DNA of 62,000 nt. Source: Mesostigma viride. Lineage: Eukaryota > Streptophyta > Mesostigmatophyceae > Mesostigmatales > Mesostigmataceae. The stretch covers positions 1-62,000 of the forward strand of contig RPFO01000728.1 in assembly GCA_009746045.1 (NCBI GenBank), read 5' to 3'. Below the pieces are notes generated by a model. It was not told the DNA's origin and made no database searches. It saw only the letters and a program-made list of their open reading frames with translations. Position 1 is the stretch's first letter; every line of letters begins with the position of its first letter. A program made the position numbers and the translations under genes. Of this stretch, positions 23,606 to 34,259 are shown piece by piece.

Positions 23606-24809
23606 CATGTCCCACGTAGCTCCCACAAAAACCAGCATCTTCATTAAAACAATAAGTGGAAGCATACATGTGACACTATTGACATGCCCGGAGTCACGCC
23701 GTTCAAGGCCCTTCATGAAGTACGTTGCCCAATCACCCCCGCCCTGGCTTTCCCTTGAAGCCGCACTCCACCTTGCTCGTTGTCACAAGTGACCGCCCTG
23801 CCGCAAAACGGGAGCCCCCCCACATCGGGAGGCGTGTGCCCGGCGGCTGTGGATGCATGGCCAGGCCCAAAAAGGCCCAGCGCATTTGCACTGCGATTGC
23901 GCACGGCCAGCCTATCATGACCCCTCTCGGGGCCCCGAGTCGGTACCGCTATGGCCGTCTCCCCATAGACCCGGGGTGCTTCGAGAAAAAACGTGGACCT
24001 AGCCCAGGCCCCGCCAGCCCGGATGCCCGAGGCCACAGCCCCAGGCACCTGGCTGAACGAGAGTCCGTTCAGCCAAGACCGCATTCCCCCCGAGGTTTCT
24101 ATGCGTGGGGAAAAAATTTCTAGCTTAGGCGCTTTTCCCATCGCCGTCCCCAGCCCCAACCACCCCCCCCTCGGCGGAAGGCAATTGCAAAGTTTGCTGG
24201 CCAGCAGCAATTTCCGAAGAAAAAGCCGCAGGCCGCGGACCGAGACACGGGTCGCCAGTGCCAGCGGCATCCGGCTCCAACCCGGGGTGCAAGCATCCCC
24301 AGGTACGGAGCACCAGCTCGCGCACTGGGCCGACCAAGCGACAGTTGAGCACCTGTCACGGCACCCGGCCCACCAAAGACCCCAAGCTGGGGAAAAGGTG
24401 CGGACCGGAGGTAATCATTTTCTTTTCTTTTAGTTAACCGGGCGAGGAACTACGCCTGGCCGGTTAACAACTGGAAGTCTCACCACTGGCCAAGTCGCCG
24501 GTGCAACCAGTGCTTTTGGGATTTTGCTCCGCAGCACCCATAGCTGCGGCTGCCGCCGCAACGACAACGAGCAAAGAAAGAGGCCGACAAAACCAGCCAG
24601 AGCGGCTTTTAGTCGCAAAACCTCCCTTATCCCTAGCTAACTGACGTCATTAAACCCTTATGTTCAGTGATGCTAGTAAGACGCTAACCGTACAGACCGG
24701 GGGTAGAATATCCCGAATCTGCACGGCTAGTATTAAATAATGCGTAGGTTGTTCTTTTCAGGGGCACTGCACCTCACGCCCCGTTCCGCCCGCGGGTATA
24801 ATCAACCCA
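23603..24809 (+). repeat. PLV subterminal repeat S, copy 2, interrupted
   Basis: 23603-23730 and 24569-24809 match copy 1. Between them is an 838-bp GC-rich stretch (23731-24568) in place of about 33 bp, with a short inverted pair GTTAACCGG..CCGGTTAAC at 24433-24468. No convincing gene in the insert. Copy 2 ends directly at the broken capsid N-terminus. Confidence 0.8.
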
Positions 24810-24812
24810 TTA

Positions 24813-25018
24813 ACCGGCAAAGCCAGCGGTAGTATCCGTCCACCCCTTGAAGTTCATGCAGAGGGTGTGCAAGTCGCAGAACCCGGACGTCGGCAAGCGC
24901 ACGCTGATAGTCGACCCGTGACGCACATCCGTGGCCGCGGAGGTAGTGGAGAGCTGAACCCTCTGGGTCGTGTGCTGCCCGAGGGACTTGATGACGTGTT
25001 GCATGCTGCGCAGCGTAC
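24813..25018 (-). pseudogene. PLV major capsid protein, N-terminal part
   Basis: The minus strand reads MQHVIKSLGQHTTQRVQL from 25004, then STISVRLPTSGFCDLHTLCM and a few residues more, stopping exactly at the edge of repeat S. This is the part missing from the capsid gene at 18689. PLV and virophage capsids have such an N-terminal strand pattern (an SI.VRLP..G..DL.TL-type block) just before the LVGGQ.V block. Orientation is opposite to the main fragment, which indicates an inversion. The true start codon may have been lost, since the frame runs into the TACGCC-rich element at about 25018. Confidence 0.7.
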
Positions 25019-25165
25019 GCCAATACGCCGTATAATACGGTAAATACGCCGTATTATACAATACGGCGAGGTTTGGCGTACTAACGTACTAGAAATACGC
25101 CGTATTGCGTTCTCAACGCAAATACGGCGCATAATACGTATTTTTCGCGCATTATACGGCGCCCG
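25018..25165. repeat. TACGCC/GTATAATACG-rich subterminal repeat array
   Basis: Many direct and inverted copies of ATACGCCGTAT-like motifs. Similar arrays occur at 34108-34200 and at both ends of the hAT-type element (37145-37235, 38700-38810). It probably represents the end of a related DNA transposon that cut the capsid N-terminus. Confidence 0.6.
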
Positions 25166-25996
25166 GCTCCGGAATGTGGCGCCAGAGCTAGTTTTGGCGT
25201 TGCTGACCTAGGCAGGTACGCAGCCTGAACCGTACTTGGGGAGTACGGGCCTACGGTTGGTCCCGCTTGTCATCTCTGCCAGTTGACGGCGTGGGTAAAC
25301 GATGGCAAAACGAGACCGACTTGCATAAATATGATAGTTGACCTCCGCGGCCATGGAGGTGCAGAAATCTGACTGGTATGGGAGCATGGCTTGACATTTT
25401 GAACTGCAATTTTGCAGGCATGATCCATAGGTCCTAAACAGCGTATATCATTGGCAGGCAACGCCTGGGTGTGCGCAGATATGTCTCGACCCTATGCTCG
25501 GTGCAGCAACCTCGTTTGATCAGCGACCAGGTCGGTCGCCGTGCATGTGCTAACTGTTACTAGGCGGGAAATAAGTCGATACGTTTGTACGCGGATAGAT
25601 GTGTAAAATATATTGCTGACATGTTTTATTGGCGACGACGGCCAGGAAAGCGGCTCGCAGCTACATCGATGAGGTGGGCATCCGGCTAGCTCCAGCAAGG
25701 AAGGTAATTAATCTGCGGTTTTGATCTGGTATGTGCTATCCTGTTCACGTTTTATTGCATACTGTATCAAGGTTTTGGGTCGAATCGTATACCTATCAAT
25801 AAGTTCATGGTTGTAATAAGGAATTAGTTCAATTAGCAATCTATATACCATTGAGTGGATGAGTATCACACTTCATGACCTTTATGTAAACAACAAACTG
25901 TCGGACACCCCCTAGGGCTCCCCCAGAATAGATTCTAGCCAGCTGTCTAGAAGAGGGCAATCGACATAGCTTTTACATTATAGCATGACTTGCCAT
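25166..25996. other. No gene recognised
   Basis: A possible short host exon reads ARKAARSYIDEVGIRLAPAR at about 25638-25700, followed by a GGTAATT donor-like site, but nothing else supports a gene. Otherwise non-coding. Confidence 0.35.
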
Positions 25997-26374
25997 AGTT
26001 ATGCAACACGAGAGCTTGGAATGCTTGGGCACTGCCAAATGGCGAGTGTGCGTGAACGACGAGACACCTTGGCATTAGGATAGAATGGCACATATACTGC
26101 TGGCCAGCCGTCAACTATGGCTGGCCAGACTTTGCGTAAGTTAAACTAACTTACTGATCCTGGACGGACTAACCTATCAGTTACAACCTGATCTAGTTAG
26201 TCCTAACATGACAACTACAGTCCCGGTACTGAGGTACCGGCTCATCACATACTGAGTACAGCCACGTGTCCATGCCACGACTGCTCTAGTCCAGCACCGT
26301 CCCAGAACCCAATTGGGCGCCGGCGGTGCTGGCACGTGTCCACTTAGGCTACAGGCGGGAGACTTAGACTAACT
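25997..26374 (-). repeat. Copia-like element, 3' LTR
   Basis: 378 bp, same length as 33106-33483 and no mismatch noticed. Flanked outside by the 5-bp target duplication GCCAT (25992-25996). A purine tract on the minus strand (plus 26375-26396) precedes it. Ends are AGTTA..TAACT rather than TG..CA. Confidence 0.93.
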
Positions 26375-26761
26375 CCCACTTTAAGTTTTCTTTGGGTTTC
26401 AACAGAAACACACATAGCCATCAAATGGACGCAGCCATTCCCAATGCCTTAAAAAAAAAACTGTCAGATAACCTACTAGGACCCAAAGGTCACCTCACAC
26501 ATGTACAAGAGATGCATTAAAAAGGCCCCATGTCTCAAGCATGGTTTCTTAACTGAGTGAGATGGGTGCTCCAGGCCCCAGCATGTCATGGTCATCCAAA
26601 CAAGTGTCTCACAAAATTTTATTCAATAAATAACACATTCATCATGTCCCAACTTTCTAGACCAGTGCTTCTCACTGTCAGAAAACTACCCAGCTGCCAC
26701 TGCAGCCTTTCAGCTGCAGTATTAGGCAGGGGGTCATGGGCTAACATGTACAATGTGCCAG

Positions 26762-29700
26762 TCACTTCAGACTGTAACCAGGGTTCATCAACCCATACAA
26801 GACCTGGTATTGTGGTCCTGCTGCTTGTGGCACCTTGGTCAGTGCATCTGCAGCATTGTCTTTGTCCCTGACGTGGGCTTTAGACTCCAGGTACTTGCAT
26901 TCCTGTTTTAGCACAATCCAATCCAGGTCCGAGTGTACAGCCAAAGGATTGGCAAGGAAAGAGATGATAGATTGAGAGTCAGTCAGCAAATGTGCTTTCA
27001 CTCCTGCAGAGCTACCAGCCTGGTGTTGAAGCCAGACCAGCAAGTGATTGAGATACCTTGCATGCAAGACAGAAGATACCACAGCCCTGCATTCAGCTAC
27101 ATTGCTACTCACAGCTTTCCTCTTGTGCAATCTACTGAACCAGGAGACTAGTGACTTCTTCCCACCTTGGTTATGCAGGAAAAACAATCCAGCCTCTCTG
27201 GCTTGAACCTTGGTAACTACCCTGGACTCCATTGAACTATCCATCATGCACGTGATGTGAATGGGAGTAAACAGGTCCAGTGAGTGAAGCATCAAAGGTG
27301 GACCATCATGCAACAACTGCTTGATTGCCCGTGCTCCTACCTCCTGTAGTACCTCATCATCTACCCTGCTCACAAAAGCCAGGTGGGGTGCACATGTAGC
27401 ACATAGCCAACCAAGCTTGCCTCTAATGGTAGGGCACATGTCAGGGGTGATGTGAACAGGCAGGACATCCAGACAAGACTTAATGTATTCAGCAGAGGCC
27501 TGCATGGAACAAACCCAGCTGCCCTGCTGCTGCAGCAACTCAAGCATCATGCCACAGAACTTGACTGGCTCCTTGCCCAGCTCTAGCTGCTTGCCAATCT
27601 CAAAACTGGCAGACACCTGAGCTATGAAAGCATCCACTGCAGCTCTAGGACCTGAGATTAACTGATCATCCCCATGCCAGACAAACATCATCATTCCATC
27701 AGGGTGTGGGATGACAAACAGGCAAGGGTCAATGTCATCATAGGTGGCCCCTAGCTTCATGAATACCTCCTGTGCAGACAGCCTAAAAATTTTTGGAGCT
27801 GACTGCAACCCTTCAACCCCCAGGTTTGGCCTCAACAAGGGTTGAACAATATCCCTGTGCCACACCTTAGGAGTATTCACCACGTATACCTGACCTCTCC
27901 AGACCTGCTGTGCTATGGCAGGGTCCCCCTTTAGAAAGGCTCTTTTGATATCTGTGGCTTTACACACATAATCCTTCCCTGTATTAAGCTGATGCAAAAA
28001 CAAGGAAAGCAACACCTTGAGAGACGTTTGCTGAATACCAGGAGTATAAAGCTCAGCCTCTGTCAGCTCTGTAGAGCCCCTGAACTCAGTAACACATGGC
28101 CTAGCATGGAAAATGGGTGGTCCCCCATCAGCCTGAGGTTTATGCTTGCACACAAACTTTAACCTTAGCTTCTTGGCTCCAGCTGGCATAGCATCAAGAG
28201 GAGTCACAGGTGGTGTGTGTGTGGGACTACGTGCATCTGGAACAACCCACTCCTCCCTGGCTTTGGTAAAAGCCTCAAGCCACTTAAGAAACCCAATCTG
28301 CGTCTGGCAGTCCCGTACAATATCATCATAGGACAGGGGAGACATGGATGCAACATCCCATCTACCAAGCCCAAACGCTGAAGGGTGTAGCTTTTGAGAG
28401 TGTATGAGGTCCTCCACACACGGTTCCTGACCTGGGAGGTACTTGGGCTTAACTGCATTGATGGCAGCATCCAACCCAGTGCTAATCTGGCTCAAAGGGA
28501 TTTTAAAATGATCTAGAGGCACCTGTCCTACCCCTGCCACACTCAACCTCCCAGCTGAGATGACAACACCAGGGTAAGATACAAAAGGTTCCCCTAACAG
28601 GGCATTCCCTGAGTAACCCTCAACCACCTGAAATGGAGTGGGCATACCCAAGATTTGAATGCTCACCTGACCTTTGACCTGCATTTTGGTTTTGCCTGAA
28701 AAATCTGACACTCTAGCCCATGGTGAGGCCTTCATTTTCAGACCAGATACAGCTTCTGCACTGATGATACTCACCTGTGCTTGGGTGTCTACAGCCAAAA
28801 TACTAGGATCTTGACCTGCATCCCCTACAGCATTGACCTGTGCTGTACCTGTTGCCACAACTGCTTTAGTGTTGTGTGCCTTGTGCAAGGCCTTAAGAAT
28901 CTCAGCAAATGACTTCCTGGGAACGACAGGATCTGCTCTATTTTGTGACTCCTCCAGGTGTGAGGGAGGTGCTACCTGCTGCTCACCCTGTGCACCGTCC
29001 TCCTGCCCAGGTGGACTATTGGGTTGTAGTGGGGCTGCACTACTGAGGAACACAGGAGCTTCTACTGTGGTGCTAGTGCTTGCATCAATGACGTCCTTAG
29101 CCAATTCATTGGGTGAGATCAATCCACCAGACTCCTGCTCTGAATCCATGTCCAAGAATTCTACCCCTGACACGTCTGCCAGTGGTGGGTAATAAAGCTT
29201 GAGTCTATGCTTGCTGACCACACGCTCTCTGTCATGTTGTATAGTGACTGCAGTCCCTTCTTCATGAATTTTGGTGACTACAGCTGGACCGTGCCATCTG
29301 GCAGAGTGTGCTCTTCCTCTGTCACCCTCTCTGAAAAACAACACATGGTCCCCCACTTCAAACACAGGCCTGGCATTATTTTTGTCTTTCTTTGCCAGCA
29401 ACTTGGCTAAGTGCTGCCTTTGTGTGTTGTAGTGAGTGTGTACCTCTGAAGCATAGCTGCCTGACTGAAGGCCAGTTGGGGTGATTTCCCCAAAAGGTGA
29501 GGACATTATTGGTTTGGCGTTTAGCTGGGTAGTCACCCCTGCTGCCCAAGATGCCCTGTCAGCATAGCTACCAGAGTCAGCCAACCTGGATGGCATTTTT
29601 CTTATCACATCCCTGATGGCTCTCATGGTACGTTCTACCAACCCCTGACGTTCATGATCTTGAGCCCCAGACACTTCTATCTTGGGCAGGTCATTCCTGT

Positions 29701-30496
29701 CCTGGATGCAGAGAAACTGCTGATCCAGCATTACTTTTTCAATGGGGTGAAAACGTGCCAAGGCTATCTGTAAAGCTCTGTGCAGCTGCTCTTTATCCAT
29801 CCCAGGCAGGGGCTCCACTACCACAAACCTTGACCAGGCATCCTTTATGACTAGGTAGTATACCGTGTCCTTCACCACGTGTATAACATCCCCAACCAGT
29901 TTGCCTCTAGCCAGTGGTGGTGTGGCCACATGCCATTTTCTGGGCTTAGGAGCATATAGCTGACATTGCTCACAGTGCTTACGTACGTGCCTGCACATCT
30001 GTTCCAGATCATGGCCTTGTATTTTATTGGCTAGCCTTTCAGCCACAGCCTCATGGCCCATAACCTTGTGCAGTTGCTCTGCTAGAGCACCATACGTGAT
30101 TACCTTTTCTGCTGCTGCACTAAGGGAAGCTATGGTGGGGTCACGCATCATGTGTGACAGTGTCATGTCATATGCCACTTCCCAATCCACATCATCACAC
30201 TCAGGCAACACTTGGCAGACAGAAGGTAACAGGAAACCATTTGTGAAAAATGGTGAGGGTAGCTTACAGGTGTCACCCTGGTCTGCCGCCCCCGCGCGGT
30301 TGTAGCGCCCTGGCGTGGTCTTGTTGTGCCTGGGTGCCGTGCAGCGCGCTCCTGCTGCAATGGGGTGACGTGTTTTCCAGCATCCAGGACAAACATCAAC
30401 GTCAGAACCATAGTCGGGTTTGCCTTTCCAGCAATCATCTTTTAGGTGCCCCTTACAAAGGCACCTAGTGCAATGTTTGGTGGGGTCATGAGGCAA
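26762..30496 (-). CDS. Copia-like Pol polyprotein, 1244 aa
   Basis: One open frame. Visible domains: zinc knuckle C9-C12-H17-C22 (CTRCLCKGHLKDDC); integrase zinc part with H143/H148, C175 and C178; integrase core with D203 or D219, D258 and E288 (GLVERTMRAI); an integrase C-terminal-like stretch at 378-437; a protease-like segment around D570 (ILAVDTQAQVSIIS, with DTQ where DTG is usual); RT at about 765-985 with KATDIKRAFLKGD (D849) and FVWHGDDQLI (D943, D944) in place of YVDD; RNase H with D1086, E1135, D1173 and D1217. The usual Ty1/copia order is protease, integrase, RT, RNase H; here the protease-like segment follows integrase. It would perform reverse transcription and integration of its own RNA. 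The frame may begin upstream as part of Gag-Pol. Confidence 0.88.
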   Translation of the reverse strand: MPHDPTKHCTRCLCKGHLKDDCWKGKPDYGSDVDVCPGCWKTRHPIAAGARCTAPRHNKTTPGRYNRAGAADQGDTCKLPSPFFTNGFLLPSVCQVLPECDDVDWEVAYDMTLSHMMRDPTIASLSAAAEKVITYGALAEQLHKVMGHEAVAERLANKIQGHDLEQMCRHVRKHCEQCQLYAPKPRKWHVATPPLARGKLVGDVIHVVKDTVYYLVIKDAWSRFVVVEPLPGMDKEQLHRALQIALARFHPIEKVMLDQQFLCIQDRNDLPKIEVSGAQDHERQGLVERTMRAIRDVIRKMPSRLADSGSYADRASWAAGVTTQLNAKPIMSSPFGEITPTGLQSGSYASEVHTHYNTQRQHLAKLLAKKDKNNARPVFEVGDHVLFFREGDRGRAHSARWHGPAVVTKIHEEGTAVTIQHDRERVVSKHRLKLYYPPLADVSGVEFLDMDSEQESGGLISPNELAKDVIDASTSTTVEAPVFLSSAAPLQPNSPPGQEDGAQGEQQVAPPSHLEESQNRADPVVPRKSFAEILKALHKAHNTKAVVATGTAQVNAVGDAGQDPSILAVDTQAQVSIISAEAVSGLKMKASPWARVSDFSGKTKMQVKGQVSIQILGMPTPFQVVEGYSGNALLGEPFVSYPGVVISAGRLSVAGVGQVPLDHFKIPLSQISTGLDAAINAVKPKYLPGQEPCVEDLIHSQKLHPSAFGLGRWDVASMSPLSYDDIVRDCQTQIGFLKWLEAFTKAREEWVVPDARSPTHTPPVTPLDAMPAGAKKLRLKFVCKHKPQADGGPPIFHARPCVTEFRGSTELTEAELYTPGIQQTSLKVLLSLFLHQLNTGKDYVCKATDIKRAFLKGDPAIAQQVWRGQVYVVNTPKVWHRDIVQPLLRPNLGVEGLQSAPKIFRLSAQEVFMKLGATYDDIDPCLFVIPHPDGMMMFVWHGDDQLISGPRAAVDAFIAQVSASFEIGKQLELGKEPVKFCGMMLELLQQQGSWVCSMQASAEYIKSCLDVLPVHITPDMCPTIRGKLGWLCATCAPHLAFVSRVDDEVLQEVGARAIKQLLHDGPPLMLHSLDLFTPIHITCMMDSSMESRVVTKVQAREAGLFFLHNQGGKKSLVSWFSRLHKRKAVSSNVAECRAVVSSVLHARYLNHLLVWLQHQAGSSAGVKAHLLTDSQSIISFLANPLAVHSDLDWIVLKQECKYLESKAHVRDKDNAADALTKVPQAAGPQYQVLYGLMNPGYSLK

Positions 30497-30499
30497 CCT

Positions 30500-33000
30500 C
30501 TTGTCCCCCCCTGCTGGCTTAGCACCCCCTGGCTTGCTAGCTCCCCCACTTTGTTTTCTGTTTTTATTGTTATTGTTCTTTCCCCCCCCTTGTTTCCACC
30601 TCCCCCACTTTTGTTGTTTTTGTTTTTATCCCCCCCATTACCGCCTTTACCTGGGCTACCAGCGACTGCATCTGCTTCTTGGAGAGCCCCGTACCTGAGG
30701 CTTCCTCCCCCTTTACCTGCTTCACCTTTCCCTCCTTGGCTGCAGCAGCAAACGGCTCTAGGCATTGCTGCACATAGGCCATTGCCTTCCTGAAGTCCTC
30801 CCACTTATCCTTTAGACCTGCCAGGATTACTGACAGGGTGGTGGGGTCCAGTTCTGCCTTTTGTAGCCATAGGTGTACTAGGTACTTGGCATTGAGCTTC
30901 TTCAGCTCCTCATCCCCTCTATGTACATGACATATTTTTTGTTGTCACTCACATAGTCACGCTTATTGACCTTATAGGCCTCTATCCACTGGAAGCCCTT
31001 AAGCACTTCTAAGTGCTCCCCCGTGGTAACAAGTGCCCTAAGATCAACCATGAACTGCGCCCACAACACATTTTCTGCCACGTCTACCCCGCTGCTGGCA
31101 CGCTTTTGGTACAATTGTACCAACTGCTGGATAGGCTTGGCAGATTGATGGATGGGTGTGGACGCACGTAGAGAGGCAAACCAATCACGGACATTGTCGC
31201 TAGCATATGCATGTGACAACTTAAACAACCACTCCCTAGCTTCGTCCTGGGTATGGCCCTCTGGCAAACCCGGAAACACTAGCTTGTCCTCTTTCTTTTT
31301 TGGATCAAACCTGGGCCTAGCAAGGCCATGTTGGAGGTTGTTGTCGTTCCTGCAGTTGGCGGTTGCTGCTGCTGCTGCTGTTGCTGTCGCTGCTGCTGCT
31401 GCTGCCGCTCCCCGCCCTCGTGCCGTGTTGGTGCAGACTCCTGCGTGCCGTGTCCTGCCCCGCCCTGGTTGCCCCCCCTCTCCCCGTCATCCGCCCCCTC
31501 GTCCCTCCTCCGCTTTGGCTGGGGTGCGCATGCCTCTGCCTGCGCCCTTCGCTTGGCCGGCTTCAGCGATGCCACTAGCCTGGCCACCGTGTCGGCCAAC
31601 GTCGCCTGCTCGCCTGGAGACAGCGGGTATCTGCTTCCAGCATGGCTTGCGCCAGCTGAAGCTGATCAATGAGGTCCTCCCTGTTGGACAGGTTAGACGG
31701 TCCGGCTTCACCAGGCTGCCTGTAAACACGCGTGCGTGCGGCAGTGCCATCACGGTTGGTGATGGTCTTCTTGGGCTGCGACAAATAATAAAACATTTGG
31801 CTTGCAGAAACATCCTCATCCGGCCCAAGGCCAAACTCGACTCTCACCGCTTCACCAAGCGGTCCCCTCACCGCTGTCTTACGTGCATGCTTGAGCATGC
31901 GTCGTCGCTGCTTCAGGATGCGCTCCTCCATCCTTCCCACATTGGCTTCCCACCGTGCCAGCGAGCGTCTGTAACGCTCCTGCGCCTCCGGCCTGCCAGG
32001 CGCCTCCATCTCAGCCATGTGCTGCAGCTTCATCGCCTGCGCCTTTTTCCATACCCTGAGTTCGCGGACCATCCGGTCCCGGCGCACCTGGGTGATCGAC
32101 ATTTTGAGCTTGATGCGCTCCGCCAGCGCGATTTGCCTCTCCGCTCCGCCTGCTCGCGCTCCTTCTTGGCCTCTGCCGCGGCCCTCCGCGCCTGCCGACG
32201 CTGCTTGTCGGCGTGAACGTCGCCATGCGCTTCTGCGCCTCACGCTCCCGCGCCGTCATTGCTGGGGTCATGAGGATCTCGTCCTCAGCAGATGCCCCCG
32301 ACGGACCTGTCAAAGAGAACTCCGACTCCTGATGCACACCTAGGTGTACCTTCGGCTCACGAGACCGACGCAGCTTTTAAAACATGCAAGGTCCCCCCGA
32401 CGCATCACCTCAAACTGCTCCTCGCCAGAAGCCAGCTCACTGCTGCGAAACAACGCCCGGCGCACGTTCTCAGCATCCGCCCTCTGCTGGGCGCGAGCAC
32501 GTGCGTGCGTGTCCGCGCGCCGAAGCTCCCGCTCCTCGCGCTCAGCCATCGCCCTAGCGAGGCCTTCATCCGCGGCCACCTGCCGCGAGCGTGCGTCGTC
32601 CTGCTCCTCGGCTGAGGAACCAGGCTGGAGCCCATACAGCTCCATGGACTCCTCCTCTGCAGGAGGTGCCGAAGGTCCAGCCCCCGCCGCTGCAGCTGTC
32701 GGGGCGTAAGGAGGACCCCTCGGCCTGTTGACCACAGGCGTGGATCCCCTCCCCTGCGGATACAGGGGCACTCGCAGCACCACGCTGCTGTACGAACCAT
32801 CGGACAAGTGGCCCGATGAAGACGTTCCGACGTCGTCGGGTCAGCCTCCATAGACTGATTGAAGCTCCTCGCCGCCCGCTCAATCTCTGCCTGGGCGGCA
32901 AGCTCCGAGTCGGACGTCCCCGACGATGAAGACGTCGGAGTGCTGGACCGGCTCCTTGGGCGCATTGGAGCCTTACCCTTGTTGCATTTGGGTTAGACAT
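30500..33000 (-). pseudogene. Copia-like gag region, multiply frameshifted
   Basis: Successive minus-strand frames read as one protein: NKGKAPMRPRSRSSTPT at about 32980, an Arg/Glu/Ala-rich coiled-coil-like segment (AEREERELRRADTHARARA) at about 32520, more charged helix (KKAQAMKLQHMAEMEAPGR) at about 32020, a poly-Gln stretch at about 31350, a capsid-like part (FPGLPEGHTQDEAREWLFKL, 31279-30902) and a Lys/Gly-rich end to 30500. At least six frame changes are needed. Gag would form the particle and bind RNA. As the LTRs are identical, the breaks are either recent, sequencing errors, or removed by splicing or shifting. Confidence 0.6.
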
Positions 33001-33105
33001 TTTTCAAAAAAAACTGGAGGTAGAAAAATGGAATGGGTTGTTTTGTTCGCGAAATGAACGCTCGTCGTCCTGTTGTGTGTATTGTTTTTGGAGTTTTTTA
33101 ATGCA

Positions 33106-33483
33106 AGTTATGCAACACGAGAGCTTGGAATGCTTGGGCACTGCCAAATGGCGAGTGTGCGTGAACGACGAGACACCTTGGCATTAGGATAGAATGGCAC
33201 ATATACTGCTGGCCAGCCGTCAACTATGGCTGGCCAGACTTTGCGTAAGTTAAACTAACTTACTGATCCTGGACGGACTAACCTATCAGTTACAACCTGA
33301 TCTAGTTAGTCCTAACATGACAACTACAGTCCCGGTACTGAGGTACCGGCTCATCACATACTGAGTACAGCCACGTGTCCATGCCACGACTGCTCTAGTC
33401 CAGCACCGTCCCAGAACCCAATTGGGCGCCGGCGGTGCTGGCACGTGTCCACTTAGGCTACAGGCGGGAGACTTAGACTAACT
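33106..33483 (-). repeat. Copia-like element, 5' LTR
   Basis: Same as 25997-26374. Target duplication GCCAT follows at 33484-33488. On the minus strand the internal region starts TGCATTAAAAAACTCC, with no clear tRNA primer match that I can name. Confidence 0.93.
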
Positions 33484-33488
33484 GCCAT

Positions 33489-34254
33489 GTATTTCTCGAG
33501 CATAGTATACTGATCTAGCCCCAACGGCTTAGAGTAGCCCCAACGGTTTAGAGTGGCATGAACGCAATCACATTAGCCCAGCCATGGCTCAGCGTGGCCA
33601 TTTGCTTATGCCTTAGCAGACGCCCGTTGAGCCCACTTCACCTTTCTTGTACAGCATCAGCTATGCTTCAGCCTACCTCTGGTATCGTTAATAATGGTTG
33701 TCCCACAGTGATGCGCCCCGGCCCCGTGATGTGGATAGAGCGCTCGATGTGGCCTGCATGCCCACCGACTGGTGGGCGGTGGCAGTGAGAGAAGCTAGGG
33801 CGCCCTCCCTCCCTCTCATTGTGTACAGGGGTTGAAGGTTCCTCTACTTTGTATTGGCACCCACGTGACGCAGTCACGTGATAATTAACTAATTAATTAA
33901 TTAATTACACTTCATACAATTGATGAGACAACCAAGTGAGTGTCAAACGGCTACCGGCGACCTCTACGTGCATTGTATTGTTTTTCATCAAGATTGAGAC
34001 ATTAGCTAGAGTTTTTGAGAGGCACGCCCATGGGATAAACACCTTAGAATATTTTATCCTAATTGAAAATCCACTTTTCCGGTCAAAAAACCACTTTTTT
34101 TTTTGGGCGTATAATACGCGTATAATACGCGTATAATACGGCAATACGCAATACGCCGAGGTTTTGCCGTATTGCATGCCGTATCGCCGTACTGGCTCAC
34201 ACTGGGTGTGGGCACCGCGACCCGAATCGCTATGAGTGCCATACTTGGTCACAT
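33489..34254. other. LINE tail and TACG-rich repeat, no gene
   Basis: 33690-33905 ends in (TTAA)n, like the LINE tails elsewhere. 34108-34200 is a TATAATACGCG array related to hAT-element ends. 34195-34259 belongs to the repeat in which the Gypsy element inserted (compare 3866-4120). Confidence 0.5.
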
Positions 34255-34259
34255 GCGGA

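Larger units (their letters stand above)
18508..25018. mobile_element. Endogenous polinton-like virus (PLV), rearranged
   Basis: A defective provirus. It has TIRs (18508-18688, 23419-23605), a block of virion-type genes on the plus strand (18689-22568), a duplicated flank around the right TIR (23020-23419 and 23603-24809), and the displaced capsid N-terminus on the minus strand (24813-25018). PLVs are double-jelly-roll DNA viruses and transposons related to virophages that integrate in protist genomes. The capsid fragments are the diagnostic part. I see no DNA polymerase, integrase, packaging ATPase or maturation protease, so it cannot be autonomous. The right end of the provirus is lost at a TACGCC-rich element at 25018. 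Confidence 0.8.
25997..33483 (-). mobile_element. Copia-like LTR retrotransposon, 7.5 kb
   Basis: Complete element with 378-bp LTRs and a perfect target duplication GCCAT at 25992-25996 and 33484-33488. Gag-type sequence lies near the 5' LTR (about 33000-30500, broken by frameshifts) and a single 1244-codon pol frame follows. Identical LTRs point to a recent insertion. Confidence 0.93.

Noticed and set aside
23713-24270. 185-codon minus frame in the GC-rich insert
   Set aside because: Open frames exist on both strands at high GC; no domain, no conservation, and it crosses the repeat boundary.
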